Shown: positions 40,523-48,139 of the stretch, in pieces | How positions within the stretch are numbered: position 1 is the first letter of the stretch | Layout of the letters: every line of letters starts with the position of its first letter | DNA from: VXPQ01 sp965232485 | Lineage (GTDB): Bacteria > Bacteroidota > Rhodothermia > Rhodothermales > VXPQ01 | Assembly (NCBI GenBank): GCA_965232485.1 | Contig: OZ246975.1 | Coordinates: 2,356,001-2,420,000, forward strand | Length of the DNA: 64,000 bases | Reading direction: 5' to 3' | Position numbers and translations under genes: made by a program | The notes under the pieces: model-generated | Seen by the model: the letters and a program-made list of their open reading frames with translations, nothing else | Databases searched by the model: none | Told to the model about the DNA's origin: nothing

Positions 40523-40595
40523 GGGGCTATAGCTCAGTTGGTAGAGCGCTGCAATCGCACTGCAGAGGTCAGCGGTTCGACTCCGCTTAGCTCCA
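40523..40595 (+). tRNA. tRNA-Ala, anticodon CGC
   Basis: Cloverleaf folds cleanly: acceptor GGGGCTA/TAGCTCC including the G3-U70 wobble pair that is the alanine identity element, D arm GCTC...GAGC, anticodon stem CTGCA/TGCAG with loop ATCGCAC (T33, anticodon CGC), T arm AGCGG/CCGCT with TTCGACT. Discriminator A73; CCA is not encoded. Reads GCG codons. Confidence 0.93.
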
Positions 40596-40737
40596 CAATC
40601 TCCGCAAATTATGCGGCGATTAGTCCGCGAAGGAAATCGAGCCGGGCGCGCCTCTGCTTTCACAGGGCGCGTCCGGTTTGTTTTGCGCCTCGTTATTTCG
40701 TCATTCCGATTTACCCAATCTCATCTGATCCCGAATT

Positions 40738-41514
40738 ATGGCAAAGCACAAGCAATCGGGTCGTTTCGTATGGTACGACCTGCTCACGACTTCCCTGGAA
40801 GCATCCATCGAATTTTACGGAAACGTCATGGGCTGGGGAACCGAGCCGTTTCCGGGCGCCGACAAGCCCTACACGATGTTCGCCAACGAGGGAGCGCCTT
40901 TCGGCGGCCTCATGGAAATCGAGCCGGAGATGGGGGAGATTCCGCCCCACTGGCTTGCTTACGTTTCCGTGGAGGACATGGACGAGACCGTTGCGCAAAT
41001 CGAGGAATTGGGCGGGACGATCCACGTTGCGCCGCAGGACATTCCGAACGTGGGCCGTTTCGCCGTAGCCGCCGATCCGCAGGGGGGCGTCTTTGCGATC
41101 TTCGCATCGACCATGGCCGAACCGGACATGGAAGCGCAACCGGGGATCGGCGAATTTTCCTGGCGCGAACTGGCCACCTCGGACTACGAAGCCGCATTCG
41201 ATTTCTACCAGGCCCTGTTCGGATGGGAAATCACCAGCGAAATGGACATGGGCGACGCAGGCATATATCGCATGTACGGCCAGAACGATCTGGTCTACGG
41301 GGGAATATTCACCAAGACCGACGACATGCCCGGCTCTCCGCCGCCATGGTGGGCCTTGTACGTGAAGGTGAAAGACATCGACCAGACCCTCGAAGCCGTC
41401 GAGCGGCGCGGCGGACAGGTGGTCATGGGCCCCAAAGAGGTTCCCGGCGGGGATTGGATTGCCCATTGCGTGGATCCGCAGGGCGCGCATTTCGCGCTGC
41501 ATTGCAGCAAATAG
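40738..41514 (+). CDS. VOC (glyoxalase-fold) protein with two domains
   Basis: 258 residues with two tandem vicinal-oxygen-chelate units: FVWYDLLTTSLEASIEFYGN...WLAYVSVEDMDETVAQIEEL...DPQGGVFAIF, then FSWRELATSDYEAAFDFYQA...WALYVKVKDIDQTLEAVERR...DPQGAHFALH. This arrangement matches the actinomycete hydroxylase-like/glyoxalase-like VOC group, cytosolic, with unknown substrate. Starts at ATG 40738 downstream of the tRNA. No neighbour hints at a pathway. Confidence 0.85.
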   Translation: MAKHKQSGRFVWYDLLTTSLEASIEFYGNVMGWGTEPFPGADKPYTMFANEGAPFGGLMEIEPEMGEIPPHWLAYVSVEDMDETVAQIEELGGTIHVAPQDIPNVGRFAVAADPQGGVFAIFASTMAEPDMEAQPGIGEFSWRELATSDYEAAFDFYQALFGWEITSEMDMGDAGIYRMYGQNDLVYGGIFTKTDDMPGSPPPWWALYVKVKDIDQTLEAVERRGGQVVMGPKEVPGGDWIAHCVDPQGAHFALHCSK

Positions 41515-41679
41515 GCGTTTCCCCCGGCCTTTTCATGCGCTGATCGGCAGGCGCTCCTCTCCCGTGGCGTTGCGGGAAACGGAAAAGTGCGTCATTTTCT
41601 TGCCCGTGAATTGTTATTGAAGGCAAACTTCCGTAATATGCTTCCGCCGCTACCCTCGTAACGACAAGGAGATTCTTGC

Positions 41680-42120
41680 ATGAAACGCGCAGTATTTATC
41701 GGAATGGTTTCCCTGTTCGCCGCATCCGGCGCACTGGCCCAGCTTCCCGCCACTCCGCTGGAAGGCACATGGGAGATGATTTCCCAGCGGCTTGTCTACC
41801 CGGACAGCACCGTAGATCGAACCGACCAGATTCCGTACACCATAAAAATCCTCAATTCCACGCATTTCGCCTTTGGGCGGCAGATACTGGACGAAGAAGT
41901 GTTCGCGGGCGGGGGGACCTATTCGTTCGACGGGGAAACCTACACCGAGCACATCACCTGGCATAGTTCGGCGGGTCTGGCGGGGCAATCCGTCTCGTTC
42001 GAAGCCCGGGTCGAGGGAGATATGTGGCGTCATGTAGGCCATATCCTTGATTTCCGGCTGGAAGAAGTCTGGCGTCGGGTCGGATCGTCCTGGGAAGAGG
42101 ACGAGGAAGAGATGGAGTGA
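41680..42120 (+). CDS. Secreted small beta-rich protein, hypothetical
   Basis: 146 residues with a signal peptide (MKRAVFIGMVSLFAASGALA, cleaved before QLPATP). The mature part starts with LEGTWEMISQRLVYPD and has beta-strand alternation with a GTW opening, like lipocalin-type or DUF4488-like proteins. The C-terminus is acidic (EEDEEEME). No enzyme motif. A G-C-rich hairpin follows the stop. Confidence 0.7.
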   Translation: MKRAVFIGMVSLFAASGALAQLPATPLEGTWEMISQRLVYPDSTVDRTDQIPYTIKILNSTHFAFGRQILDEEVFAGGGTYSFDGETYTEHITWHSSAGLAGQSVSFEARVEGDMWRHVGHILDFRLEEVWRRVGSSWEEDEEEME

Positions 42121-42144
42121 GGCAGGGCGATTTCCCGCCTTGCC
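42121..42144 (+). terminator. Terminator-like hairpin after the secreted-protein gene
   Basis: GGCAGGGCG at 42121-42129 pairs with CGCCTTGCC at 42136-42144 (nine pairs, one G-U) with a 6-base loop, directly after the TGA at 42118-42120. There is only a weak T-containing stretch afterwards. Confidence 0.45.
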
Positions 42145-42175
42145 GGATTATTCAGGACGTCAAGGTTGCAAGGCG

Positions 42176-42433
42176 GAACATAACCTCGCAACCCTGTTTT
42201 TTCGCCTCGCAGGAGCCTAACGTCGGGTCGGATCGGCCGGGGAAGCGATGGAGTGAGGGGGCGTCCGCCGCGAGTCGGCCTCGTTGCGCGCGTTGCGATT
42301 GCCGCCGCCTGTTCGCGCGCGGCGCAATCTACCCGTCCAGAAGCGCCAGCGCCATGACGTCGTAGAGGGCGTGCGTCCAGGCGGCTATGCCGAAGCCCCG
42401 CCAGAGGAATACGACATTGAGCGCCAGCCCGAA
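42176..42433. repeat. 258-bp direct duplication, copy 1 (carries CAAX-protease 3' end)
   Basis: Identical to 43037-43294 except for two substitutions found by eye (A/C in GTCCAG[A/C]AGCGCC and T/C in GAGGAA[T/C]ACGAC), offset exactly 861 bases. Copy 2 contains the 3' end of the CAAX protease gene and its downstream flank, so copy 1 is a detached duplicate of that gene end. Confidence 0.9.
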
Positions 42434-42469
42434 ACCGCTTGATCAGGACTTGCCGATTCGGGTAGCGAA

Positions 42470-42826
42470 TTATCCCGTGGTTTCCAATGCCGCCGGTCGG
42501 GCTTGATCCATGCGACGACGAGCGTGGCGCAGGCTCTGTGAGGCGGGTTTTTTGGGAAGGTCCTGTTGTTTTGGCGTTTTGCGTAGCGGATATCCTGTAG
42601 CCAGCGACGGCCACCGCATGTCATTCAGCCGCGCCCGCAGCTGCATGGCCTTTTTCGATACGTCCGGATGTTGTTCCCGGTAGGCCTCGGCGATATCGTC
42701 CAGTACATCCAGCAAAAAAACCAGCTCGTCTTCTGCCGCCAATTCAAGTTGTCCTGCCGCAATCCGAGGATCTTTCCGAAACTCTCCCCGAAGCCATTCG
42801 AAGTGATCGATGCCCATGTCGCTCAT
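42470..42826 (-). CDS. Hypothetical protein coupled to a truncated RelE/HigB-like toxin
   Basis: 118 residues (MSDMGIDHFEWLRGEFRKDP). Acidic-helical N-terminal half (LELAAEDELVFLLDVLDDIA) and a basic, Pro/Gln/Lys/Arg-rich tail that may be out of true frame. No recognised family. Its ATG overlaps the stop (ATGA) of the 40-residue toxin-like frame at 42823-42945, which suggests an antitoxin or the remains of one. It lies between the two copies of the 258-bp duplication. Confidence 0.4.
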   Translation of the reverse strand: MSDMGIDHFEWLRGEFRKDPRIAAGQLELAAEDELVFLLDVLDDIAEAYREQHPDVSKKAMQLRARLNDMRWPSLATGYPLRKTPKQQDLPKKPASQSLRHARRRMDQARPAALETTG

Positions 42827-42945
42827 GATTCTGCGGTGTTATGCCTGGTTTGTCTGTGCCTTGATTTCCAGTCCCGGAGATCGTCCAGCCACCGCTGCAC
42901 CGGATCGCGCCCGTTTTCCATCGTGTAATGCTGGATATCGAACAT
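42823..42945 (-). pseudogene. N-terminal fragment of a RelE/HigB (Gp49-like) toxin
   Basis: Complement 42823-42945 reads MFDIQHYTMENGRDPVQRWL, DDLRDWKSRHRQTRHNTAES, stop. The first 26 residues match the opening of phage-derived Gp49-like HigB toxins (hydrophobic strand, Y-x-x-x-N-G-R-x-P-x-x-x-W-L-x-x-L-x-D), then the sequence diverges and ends; the catalytic C-terminal strand region is absent. A good ribosome site precedes it (AGGGGAGGAT, about 8 bases before ATG). Confidence 0.5.
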
Positions 42946-43036
42946 CCGCTATCCTCCCCTGAAACCTGCCCGAATTGCTCCGGATCCCGGAAGACCCCGT
43001 ACCCTAAGCCTGCCCCTTTAGACACCGAAACCCGGC

Positions 43037-43294
43037 GAACATAACCTCGCAACCCTGTTTTTTCGCCTCGCAGGAGCCTAACGTCGGGTCGGATCGGCCG
43101 GGGAAGCGATGGAGTGAGGGGGCGTCCGCCGCGAGTCGGCCTCGTTGCGCGCGTTGCGATTGCCGCCGCCTGTTCGCGCGCGGCGCAATCTACCCGTCCA
43201 GCAGCGCCAGCGCCATGACGTCGTAGAGGGCGTGCGTCCAGGCGGCTATGCCGAAGCCCCGCCAGAGGAACACGACATTGAGCGCCAGCCCGAA
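43037..43294. repeat. 258-bp direct duplication, copy 2
   Basis: The in-place copy: bases 43190-43294 encode the last 34 codons of the CAAX protease and the rest is its 3' flank. See copy 1 at 42176-42433. Confidence 0.9.
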
Positions 43295-43933
43295 GAACAT
43301 CCGGAAAAGGAACGAACCCGGCTGGAACGGATCGCTCAGCGGGCCGATGTAGTGCATCAGGCTGAAAAGAAAGGCCCCGAAGACGGCTGCAACGATATAG
43401 GGCAGCGCCCGCCCTCCTATGATCTGGCGCAACGCCCAGAACAGCCCTCCCACCAGCAGTACGCGAAACAGCAGTTCTTCGTACAGGCCCGCCCCGACCG
43501 AAAGGGCCAGTTTCATGGCGAGTCCCTCGATTGGGACGGACTGCGCCAGCATAGGCAGGATTGCCTGCACCAGATTGGCGACCAGGAGCGCAATCGCGAC
43601 GGCGTACAAGGCGCTTTCAAGCAGCATCCACAGAAAATAGCGGAGACGGAAGGGGATTTTTTTCTTGCGGTCCCGCCAGAATACGGCGATTCCCGCCACC
43701 GCGACGGCTATGCCGAAAGCGGTCAGGCCGTGATCTCCGACCACCAGCAACAACTGCTTGAGCCACATTTCGGACGAGACGCGCACCTGCGCCACGGCGC
43801 TGCGGTTCGCAAAAACGATCAGCAGTTCGTACAGGATCAGGAGCGGGAGCGCCGCCAGAAATCCGTACGTAGCCGAGCGGGAGGCCGCATGATATCTGCT
43901 TCGAGCGCTGGGTTCTGTGGCTTCAACCGTCAT
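43190..43933 (-). CDS. CPBP-family (CAAX-like) intramembrane protease
   Basis: 247 residues with about seven membrane helices (TYGFLAALPLLILYELLIVF is the first). Family motifs: EExxxR as YEELLFR in motif 1, the FSLMHYIG helix (motif 2), and the ending AAWTHALYDVMAL (motif 3 His/Asp). Members are glutamate intramembrane proteases or membrane chaperones. Last gene of a LemA-TPM-TPR-CPBP cluster; 13 bases separate it from the TPR gene. The duplication at 42176 copied its 3' end. Confidence 0.9.
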   Translation of the reverse strand: MTVEATEPSARSRYHAASRSATYGFLAALPLLILYELLIVFANRSAVAQVRVSSEMWLKQLLLVVGDHGLTAFGIAVAVAGIAVFWRDRKKKIPFRLRYFLWMLLESALYAVAIALLVANLVQAILPMLAQSVPIEGLAMKLALSVGAGLYEELLFRVLLVGGLFWALRQIIGGRALPYIVAAVFGAFLFSLMHYIGPLSDPFQPGSFLFRMFFGLALNVVFLWRGFGIAAWTHALYDVMALALLDG

Positions 43934-43945
43934 ATTTCCTTCTGT

Positions 43946-44281
43946 TCAATCGTCGAAACCTATCCCTTCCATCTGCATCAGGGCGTCTCGCAGTTCGGCC
44001 TGCGCGTGCGTGTCGCGCTGCTGTCCCGCGACCGCAACGCCTTGTTTCCAGGTTTGCATGGCGTCCTCTTTCCGACCCAGTTCCTCGTACAATTTCCCGA
44101 GATGGTACCATGTGCCCACGTAGTCGGGCCGTTCCGAAACGAGGTCCTCGAAAAACCGGAGCGCCTCTTCGACATTCCCTCGCTTGCGGTATTCCTGCGC
44201 CAGCGCGAACCGGACAAATGCGTCGTCCGGGTCTTCTTCATGGAAGGCCTGCAAGGCTTGTAGCCGGTCGTCCTGCGTCAT
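43946..44281 (-). CDS. TPR-repeat protein
   Basis: 111 residues from ATG 44281 (MTQDDRLQALQAFHEEDPDD); the longer frame to 44497 overlaps the Gly-rich tail of the TPM gene and is discarded. Two to three tetratricopeptide repeats: AFVRFALAQEYRKRGNVEEA, then TWYHLGKLYEELGRKEDAMQ and TWKQGVAVAG. Protein-protein adaptor, cytosolic. Positioned between the TPM and CPBP genes on the same strand, 29 bases after the TPM stop. Confidence 0.85.
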   Translation of the reverse strand: MTQDDRLQALQAFHEEDPDDAFVRFALAQEYRKRGNVEEALRFFEDLVSERPDYVGTWYHLGKLYEELGRKEDAMQTWKQGVAVAGQQRDTHAQAELRDALMQMEGIGFDD

Positions 44282-44309
44282 GACGAGGGAAAAATTGCAT
44301 TCGGGCAGG

Positions 44310-45185
44310 TTACCATCCGCCGCCTGCGCCGCCTCCCCCGAATCCGCCCCCGCCGAATCCGCCGAAGCCTCCTCCCAAACCGCCTCCGCCCAGTCCGCCT
44401 CCGAGTCCGCCGCCGCCCCCGCCGAATCCGCCTCCCCAGACGATGAAATGGGGGCCGTGCGCACGGCGACGATAGCGTTTGCCGCCGTCGTTTCCACCCC
44501 GATGGCGACGGATGGACGAAATCACGAACCAAACTACGATGAGCAGCGTGATGAGCGCAGACGGGTCGATCGGGGGCGCGGAGCGCCTCGCCGGGGCCTG
44601 TTCCGCCGTGAATTCGCCCGCCGCCGCTGCGATCAGCAGGTCCGTCGTGGCGGAAAGCCCTTCGTAGAACCGTCCTTCCCGGAAATACGGGACCATGACG
44701 TTGCGATAGATGCGCGCGGCGACCGCATCGGAAATGGCGCCTTCAAGGCCGTATCCCGTTTCGATTCGGGCCTCGCGATCGTCGCGCGACACGAGCACCA
44801 CGACGCCGTTATTCCTTCCCTCTTGCCCTACGCCCCATTCGCGGCCCAGAGCCAATGCGTATTCTGCAGCGGGAACGCCTTCAAGCGACGGAATCGTAAC
44901 GACCACGATTTGCGTGGAGGTCGTGTCCGCATACGCCGTCAGTTTTTCGGCCAATCGGCGTTCCTCGGACTGGGTGAGCAAGTTTGCCTGATCTGCCACC
45001 AGGCTTCCCGCGGAAGGGATGACGTCTATGCTTCTTTGGGCGAATGCAGCGGTCGGGAAGCACGCTCCCGCCATATATAATCCCGCCAGAAACAACAGGC
45101 CCGGCGTTGATTTCGCCAGGCGGCGGCCCCAAAGGCTTGCCCGAATTTCTGCTCCCGTACGCGCGTTGTCGTCCTGCCTGGACAT
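44310..45185 (-). CDS. TPM-domain (YgcG-like) membrane protein
   Basis: 291 residues. Signal peptide or anchor (GLLFLAGLYMAGACFPTAAF), TPM domain (GSLVADQANLLTQSEERRLA; IVVVTIPSLEGVPAAEYALA; NNGVVVLVSRDDREARIETG; YGLEGAISDAVAARIYRN), a second membrane helix (ALITLLIVVWFVISSI), a basic stretch and a long Gly-only tail, a usual feature of YgcG homologues. The TPM/DUF477 family is linked to cell-envelope maintenance and photosystem assembly. It sits between lemA and the TPR gene in the common LemA-TPM arrangement. Confidence 0.9.
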   Translation of the reverse strand: MSRQDDNARTGAEIRASLWGRRLAKSTPGLLFLAGLYMAGACFPTAAFAQRSIDVIPSAGSLVADQANLLTQSEERRLAEKLTAYADTTSTQIVVVTIPSLEGVPAAEYALALGREWGVGQEGRNNGVVVLVSRDDREARIETGYGLEGAISDAVAARIYRNVMVPYFREGRFYEGLSATTDLLIAAAAGEFTAEQAPARRSAPPIDPSALITLLIVVWFVISSIRRHRGGNDGGKRYRRRAHGPHFIVWGGGFGGGGGGLGGGLGGGGLGGGFGGFGGGGFGGGGAGGGW

Positions 45186-45216
45186 TGGTTATTCGGGGAT
45201 CGTTGTCTAAGGATGC

Positions 45217-45819
45217 TCAAGAAGAAAAATCGACGGCGGGCGCTTCTTCGGCCCCTGTTTCCGCCTCGAAGGGCGCGCGTCGTTCGAACCCGAATATAGT
45301 GGCGAAGATCGCGGCGGGGAAGCGGCGTATCTGCGTATTGTAGCGTCGCGTCGATTCGTTGTAATCGCGGCGGGCTACGTTGATCCGGTTTTCGGTGCCT
45401 TCGAGTTGCGCCTGCAAATCCCGGAACGCTTCCGTGGCGCGCAGCTGCGGGTAATTCTCGGAAACAGCGAGCAACCGGCCCAGCGCGCCGCTGAGTCGGC
45501 TTTGCGCCGCCTCGAATTCGCGCAGGCGAGCCGGGTCGTTCAGATCATCCACGTTCAGCTGGATAGAGGTGGCCTGGGCCCGCGCTTGCGTAACCGCCTG
45601 GAGCGTTTCCTGTTCGAAGTCGGCGGCCCCGCGCACGGTGCTGACCAGATTGGGAATCAGGTCGGCGCGCCGCTGATACTGCGTTTCGACATTGGCCCAG
45701 GACGTCTCGACGGTTACCTGGCTTTCCACCATGCCGTTGTATGCGTTGCATCCCATGCATCCGCCGAAAAGCACGACCAGAAGCACGACAAGAAGGATGA
45801 TTGTTCCGTTGCTGCGCAT
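45217..45819 (-). CDS. lemA: LemA family lipoprotein
   Basis: 200 residues from ATG 45819 (MRSNGTIILLVVLLVVLFGG), with a membrane/lipoprotein signal ending in the Cys-rich CMGCNAYN. The LemA core is typical: SWANVETQYQRRADLIPNLV, then LQAVTQARAQAT, and the ending TRRYNTQIRRFPAAIFATIF. LemA is an exported helical-bundle protein of unclear function, almost always next to a TPM/DUF477 gene, as here (31 bases upstream). The frame upstream of 45819 is not family sequence. Confidence 0.93.
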   Translation of the reverse strand: MRSNGTIILLVVLLVVLFGGCMGCNAYNGMVESQVTVETSWANVETQYQRRADLIPNLVSTVRGAADFEQETLQAVTQARAQATSIQLNVDDLNDPARLREFEAAQSRLSGALGRLLAVSENYPQLRATEAFRDLQAQLEGTENRINVARRDYNESTRRYNTQIRRFPAAIFATIFGFERRAPFEAETGAEEAPAVDFSS

Positions 45820-46073
45820 CGTTACAAGCGTTGTTGAGCGTATGAAGAAGAAGGACCGGCTTGCAGAAAGGTTGCAGGGGCGCTGGAGCGTTTCCGCGCC
45901 TGTAACTACAAGGGATATTCTGGATGCTTCGATCAGAGTACCCATAGTACGACAAGGCGCCGTCGGGGTTGCAGGCCCCGCCTTGCCGCCGGAACTTTTC
46001 GTATGAATTACCGCCCTGAACGGGCACTTTACCGGAATGATCTCGTACAAAGCAAGTTAAGGGTTCAAATGCC

Positions 46074-46335
46074 TTAAGGAAGCTCTGATTAACTCCACTT
46101 TGATCAGCGCTTCACTTTCACGCGTAAAAACGACATGATGGCGTTATTGAAATCAGCGAAAAACACGGCGGATTCGGGTTGTCGCGGTCGTGAAGCGCCC
46201 TTCGAGAGGCTGACAGGCGTGCGCTGGCTGTGTCATTCCTCATTACGTGGGGCCTGCCACGCTTCTTCGTCATTCCTTGCCAGCGCACGCCTGTCAGCCT
46301 CTGAATCTTTGCGGACTTAATCAGAGCTTCCTTAA
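46074..46335. mobile_element. MITE-like element with 19-bp terminal and 24-bp internal inverted repeats
   Basis: Perfect terminal inverted repeats TTAAGGAAGCTCTGATTAA at 46074-46092 and its complement at 46317-46335 (similarity continues a few bases inward). Inside lies a second perfect inverted repeat of 24 bases, AGAGGCTGACAGGCGTGCGC plus TGGC at 46205-46228 and its complement at 46279-46302, spaced by 50 bases. No coding capacity. Total 262 bases. The left 47 bases inside the terminus recur at 19060-19106. It occupies the region just upstream of the S41 protease ATG. Confidence 0.8.
46082..46128. repeat. 47-bp dispersed repeat, copy B
   Basis: 45 of 47 bases match copy A at 19060-19106. 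It is the left part of the MITE-like element. Confidence 0.8.
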
Positions 46336-46357
46336 AGCCGCGCCGCGCTCGAAGACG

Positions 46358-48079
46358 ATGCCCGCTTCTCCCAAACGATTCTGGATAATACCCGCCACGG
46401 CTCTGCTGCTGGCGGGCGTACTGCTTGGGGTTACCATCCGATCCACGCTGCTCGGCGAGGATACGCTGACGCAACTCCGCAAACTTGAAGATGCGTTCCT
46501 GCTCATCAACAAGCAGTATGTGGAACCCGTCGATCCGGCGTGGCTGGCGGAGGAAGCGATCCGCAGCATGCTGGGCGATCTGGACCCGCATTCGGTGTAT
46601 GTTTCCGCCGAGGACGCCCAGGATATGCAGGAGCGGTTCCAGGGGTCGTTCGGCGGCGTCGGCATCTGGTTCGAAATTGCTCGCAACGACGAAGATTTGA
46701 GCGACGACACAGTGCGGGTGATGTCGGTCATCGGGGACGGGCCCAGCGAACGGGCCGGTTTGATGGCGGGGGACCGCATTATTCGTATCGACGATTCCAC
46801 GGCGGTAGGCTTGTCGGAGGACGAGGTTACTTCCAGGTTGAAGGGGGAAATCGGGACGCAAGTAGACGTTACTGTCTACAGGCCCGGCGCGGGGGCGCCG
46901 CTCGAATTCACGCTCACCCGGGACGCCATCCCGCTATACACCGTAGACGCCTCGTACATGGTGGACGATGTGACGGGGTACATTCGCCTGTCGCGCTTCT
47001 CCCAGGAAACCTACAACGAGTTCATAGAGCATGTGCGGGCGCTGAAAGAGGAGGGCATGGAGCGGCTGGTGCTGGACCTTCGCTCCAATACGGGCGGGTA
47101 TATGAGCGAGGCCATAGAAATCGTGGACGAGATGGTGCCCGGACGCAAGACGGTGGTTTATACCCGCGGCCGCCGACCGGAAACCACCAGCACGTACAGG
47201 ACCCGCCGCACGGGCATTCTCGAAAAAGAACCGGTAATTGTGCTGGTGAACGCCTATTCCGCCTCGGCCAGCGAAATCGTGGCGGGCGCCCTGCAGGATC
47301 ACGACCGCGCGCTCATCGTGGGGCAACGCACCTTCGGCAAGGGGCTTGTGCAGCATCAGTTCGCCCTGCCGGACCAGAGTATTCTCCAGATGACGGTCGC
47401 GCGCTACTATACGCCTTCGGGACGGCTCATCCAGACTCCTTACAAAGACGGCGACCAGGAAGATTATTACGAAGAGAAATTCGCCTCGCTGGAGGATGCA
47501 ACGTATCGTCCCGGCGAGTACTCGGACAGCATTCCCGATTCGCTGCGTTACAAAACCGCCCATGGCCGCGACGTGTTCGGCGGGGGCGGCGTCCTTCCCG
47601 ATTATATCGTGAAGCCGGATACGACGTCGCCTGTACGCTCGGTGTTGGGGCGCGGCCTCGACAGGGGCTTTGCCCGCCAATGGTTCCGCGAGGACGAACG
47701 ACGCTTGCGCGACCTGTGGCGCGACCGGGAAGAGGAATTCGTTTCCACATTCGACGTCTCCGATGCGCTGTGGGCGTCCTTTGTGGAATACGTCGCCGAC
47801 GCCGAGCCAGACGATTCGCTGTCGGAGGTTTCCGTGGAAGCAGACAGTGCGCATGCGGCGATGAAGGACGCCTTGCATGGGCATCGGGAGACGCTGGAAG
47901 TGCATCTGCGCGGACGCATCGCCCAGGAATTCTTCGGGCACAGGGCCTGGTACGGCGTCTATAAAGAAATAGACCCGGAATTGAATGCTGCGCTGGATTT
48001 ATGGGGGCTTGCCGAAAACCTTGCGGCATGGCAGGAATCTCCTCCGCAGGGATCCGATCATTCTCCAGACCGCCAATAG
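46358..48079 (+). CDS. C-terminal processing peptidase (S41 family)
   Basis: 573 residues from ATG 46358 (MPASPKRFWIIPATALLLAG); the frame upstream is MITE sequence. Signal/anchor helix, then a PDZ domain (VMSVIGDGPSERAGLMAGDR), and the S41 catalytic domain: VLDLRSNTGGYMSEAIEI, the Ser in VLVNAYSASASEIVAGAL and the Lys in GQRTFGKGLVQHQFALPDQS. C-terminal domain of about 150 residues (WFREDERRLRDLWRDREE). Periplasmic tail-specific protease. The promoter region has been replaced or interrupted by the MITE-like element ending 22 bases upstream. Confidence 0.93.
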   Translation: MPASPKRFWIIPATALLLAGVLLGVTIRSTLLGEDTLTQLRKLEDAFLLINKQYVEPVDPAWLAEEAIRSMLGDLDPHSVYVSAEDAQDMQERFQGSFGGVGIWFEIARNDEDLSDDTVRVMSVIGDGPSERAGLMAGDRIIRIDDSTAVGLSEDEVTSRLKGEIGTQVDVTVYRPGAGAPLEFTLTRDAIPLYTVDASYMVDDVTGYIRLSRFSQETYNEFIEHVRALKEEGMERLVLDLRSNTGGYMSEAIEIVDEMVPGRKTVVYTRGRRPETTSTYRTRRTGILEKEPVIVLVNAYSASASEIVAGALQDHDRALIVGQRTFGKGLVQHQFALPDQSILQMTVARYYTPSGRLIQTPYKDGDQEDYYEEKFASLEDATYRPGEYSDSIPDSLRYKTAHGRDVFGGGGVLPDYIVKPDTTSPVRSVLGRGLDRGFARQWFREDERRLRDLWRDREEEFVSTFDVSDALWASFVEYVADAEPDDSLSEVSVEADSAHAAMKDALHGHRETLEVHLRGRIAQEFFGHRAWYGVYKEIDPELNAALDLWGLAENLAAWQESPPQGSDHSPDRQ

Positions 48080-48139
48080 CGTCGTTTTCGCCCGGCGTTC
48101 ATACATCCAGTTTCATACATTCGCTGCGGAGCCTCCTCC

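Noticed and set aside
46247..46357. Extra N-terminal codons of the S41 protease gene (GTG start at 46247)
   Set aside because: They are encoded by the MITE-like element; the signal peptide begins at the ATG at 46358.
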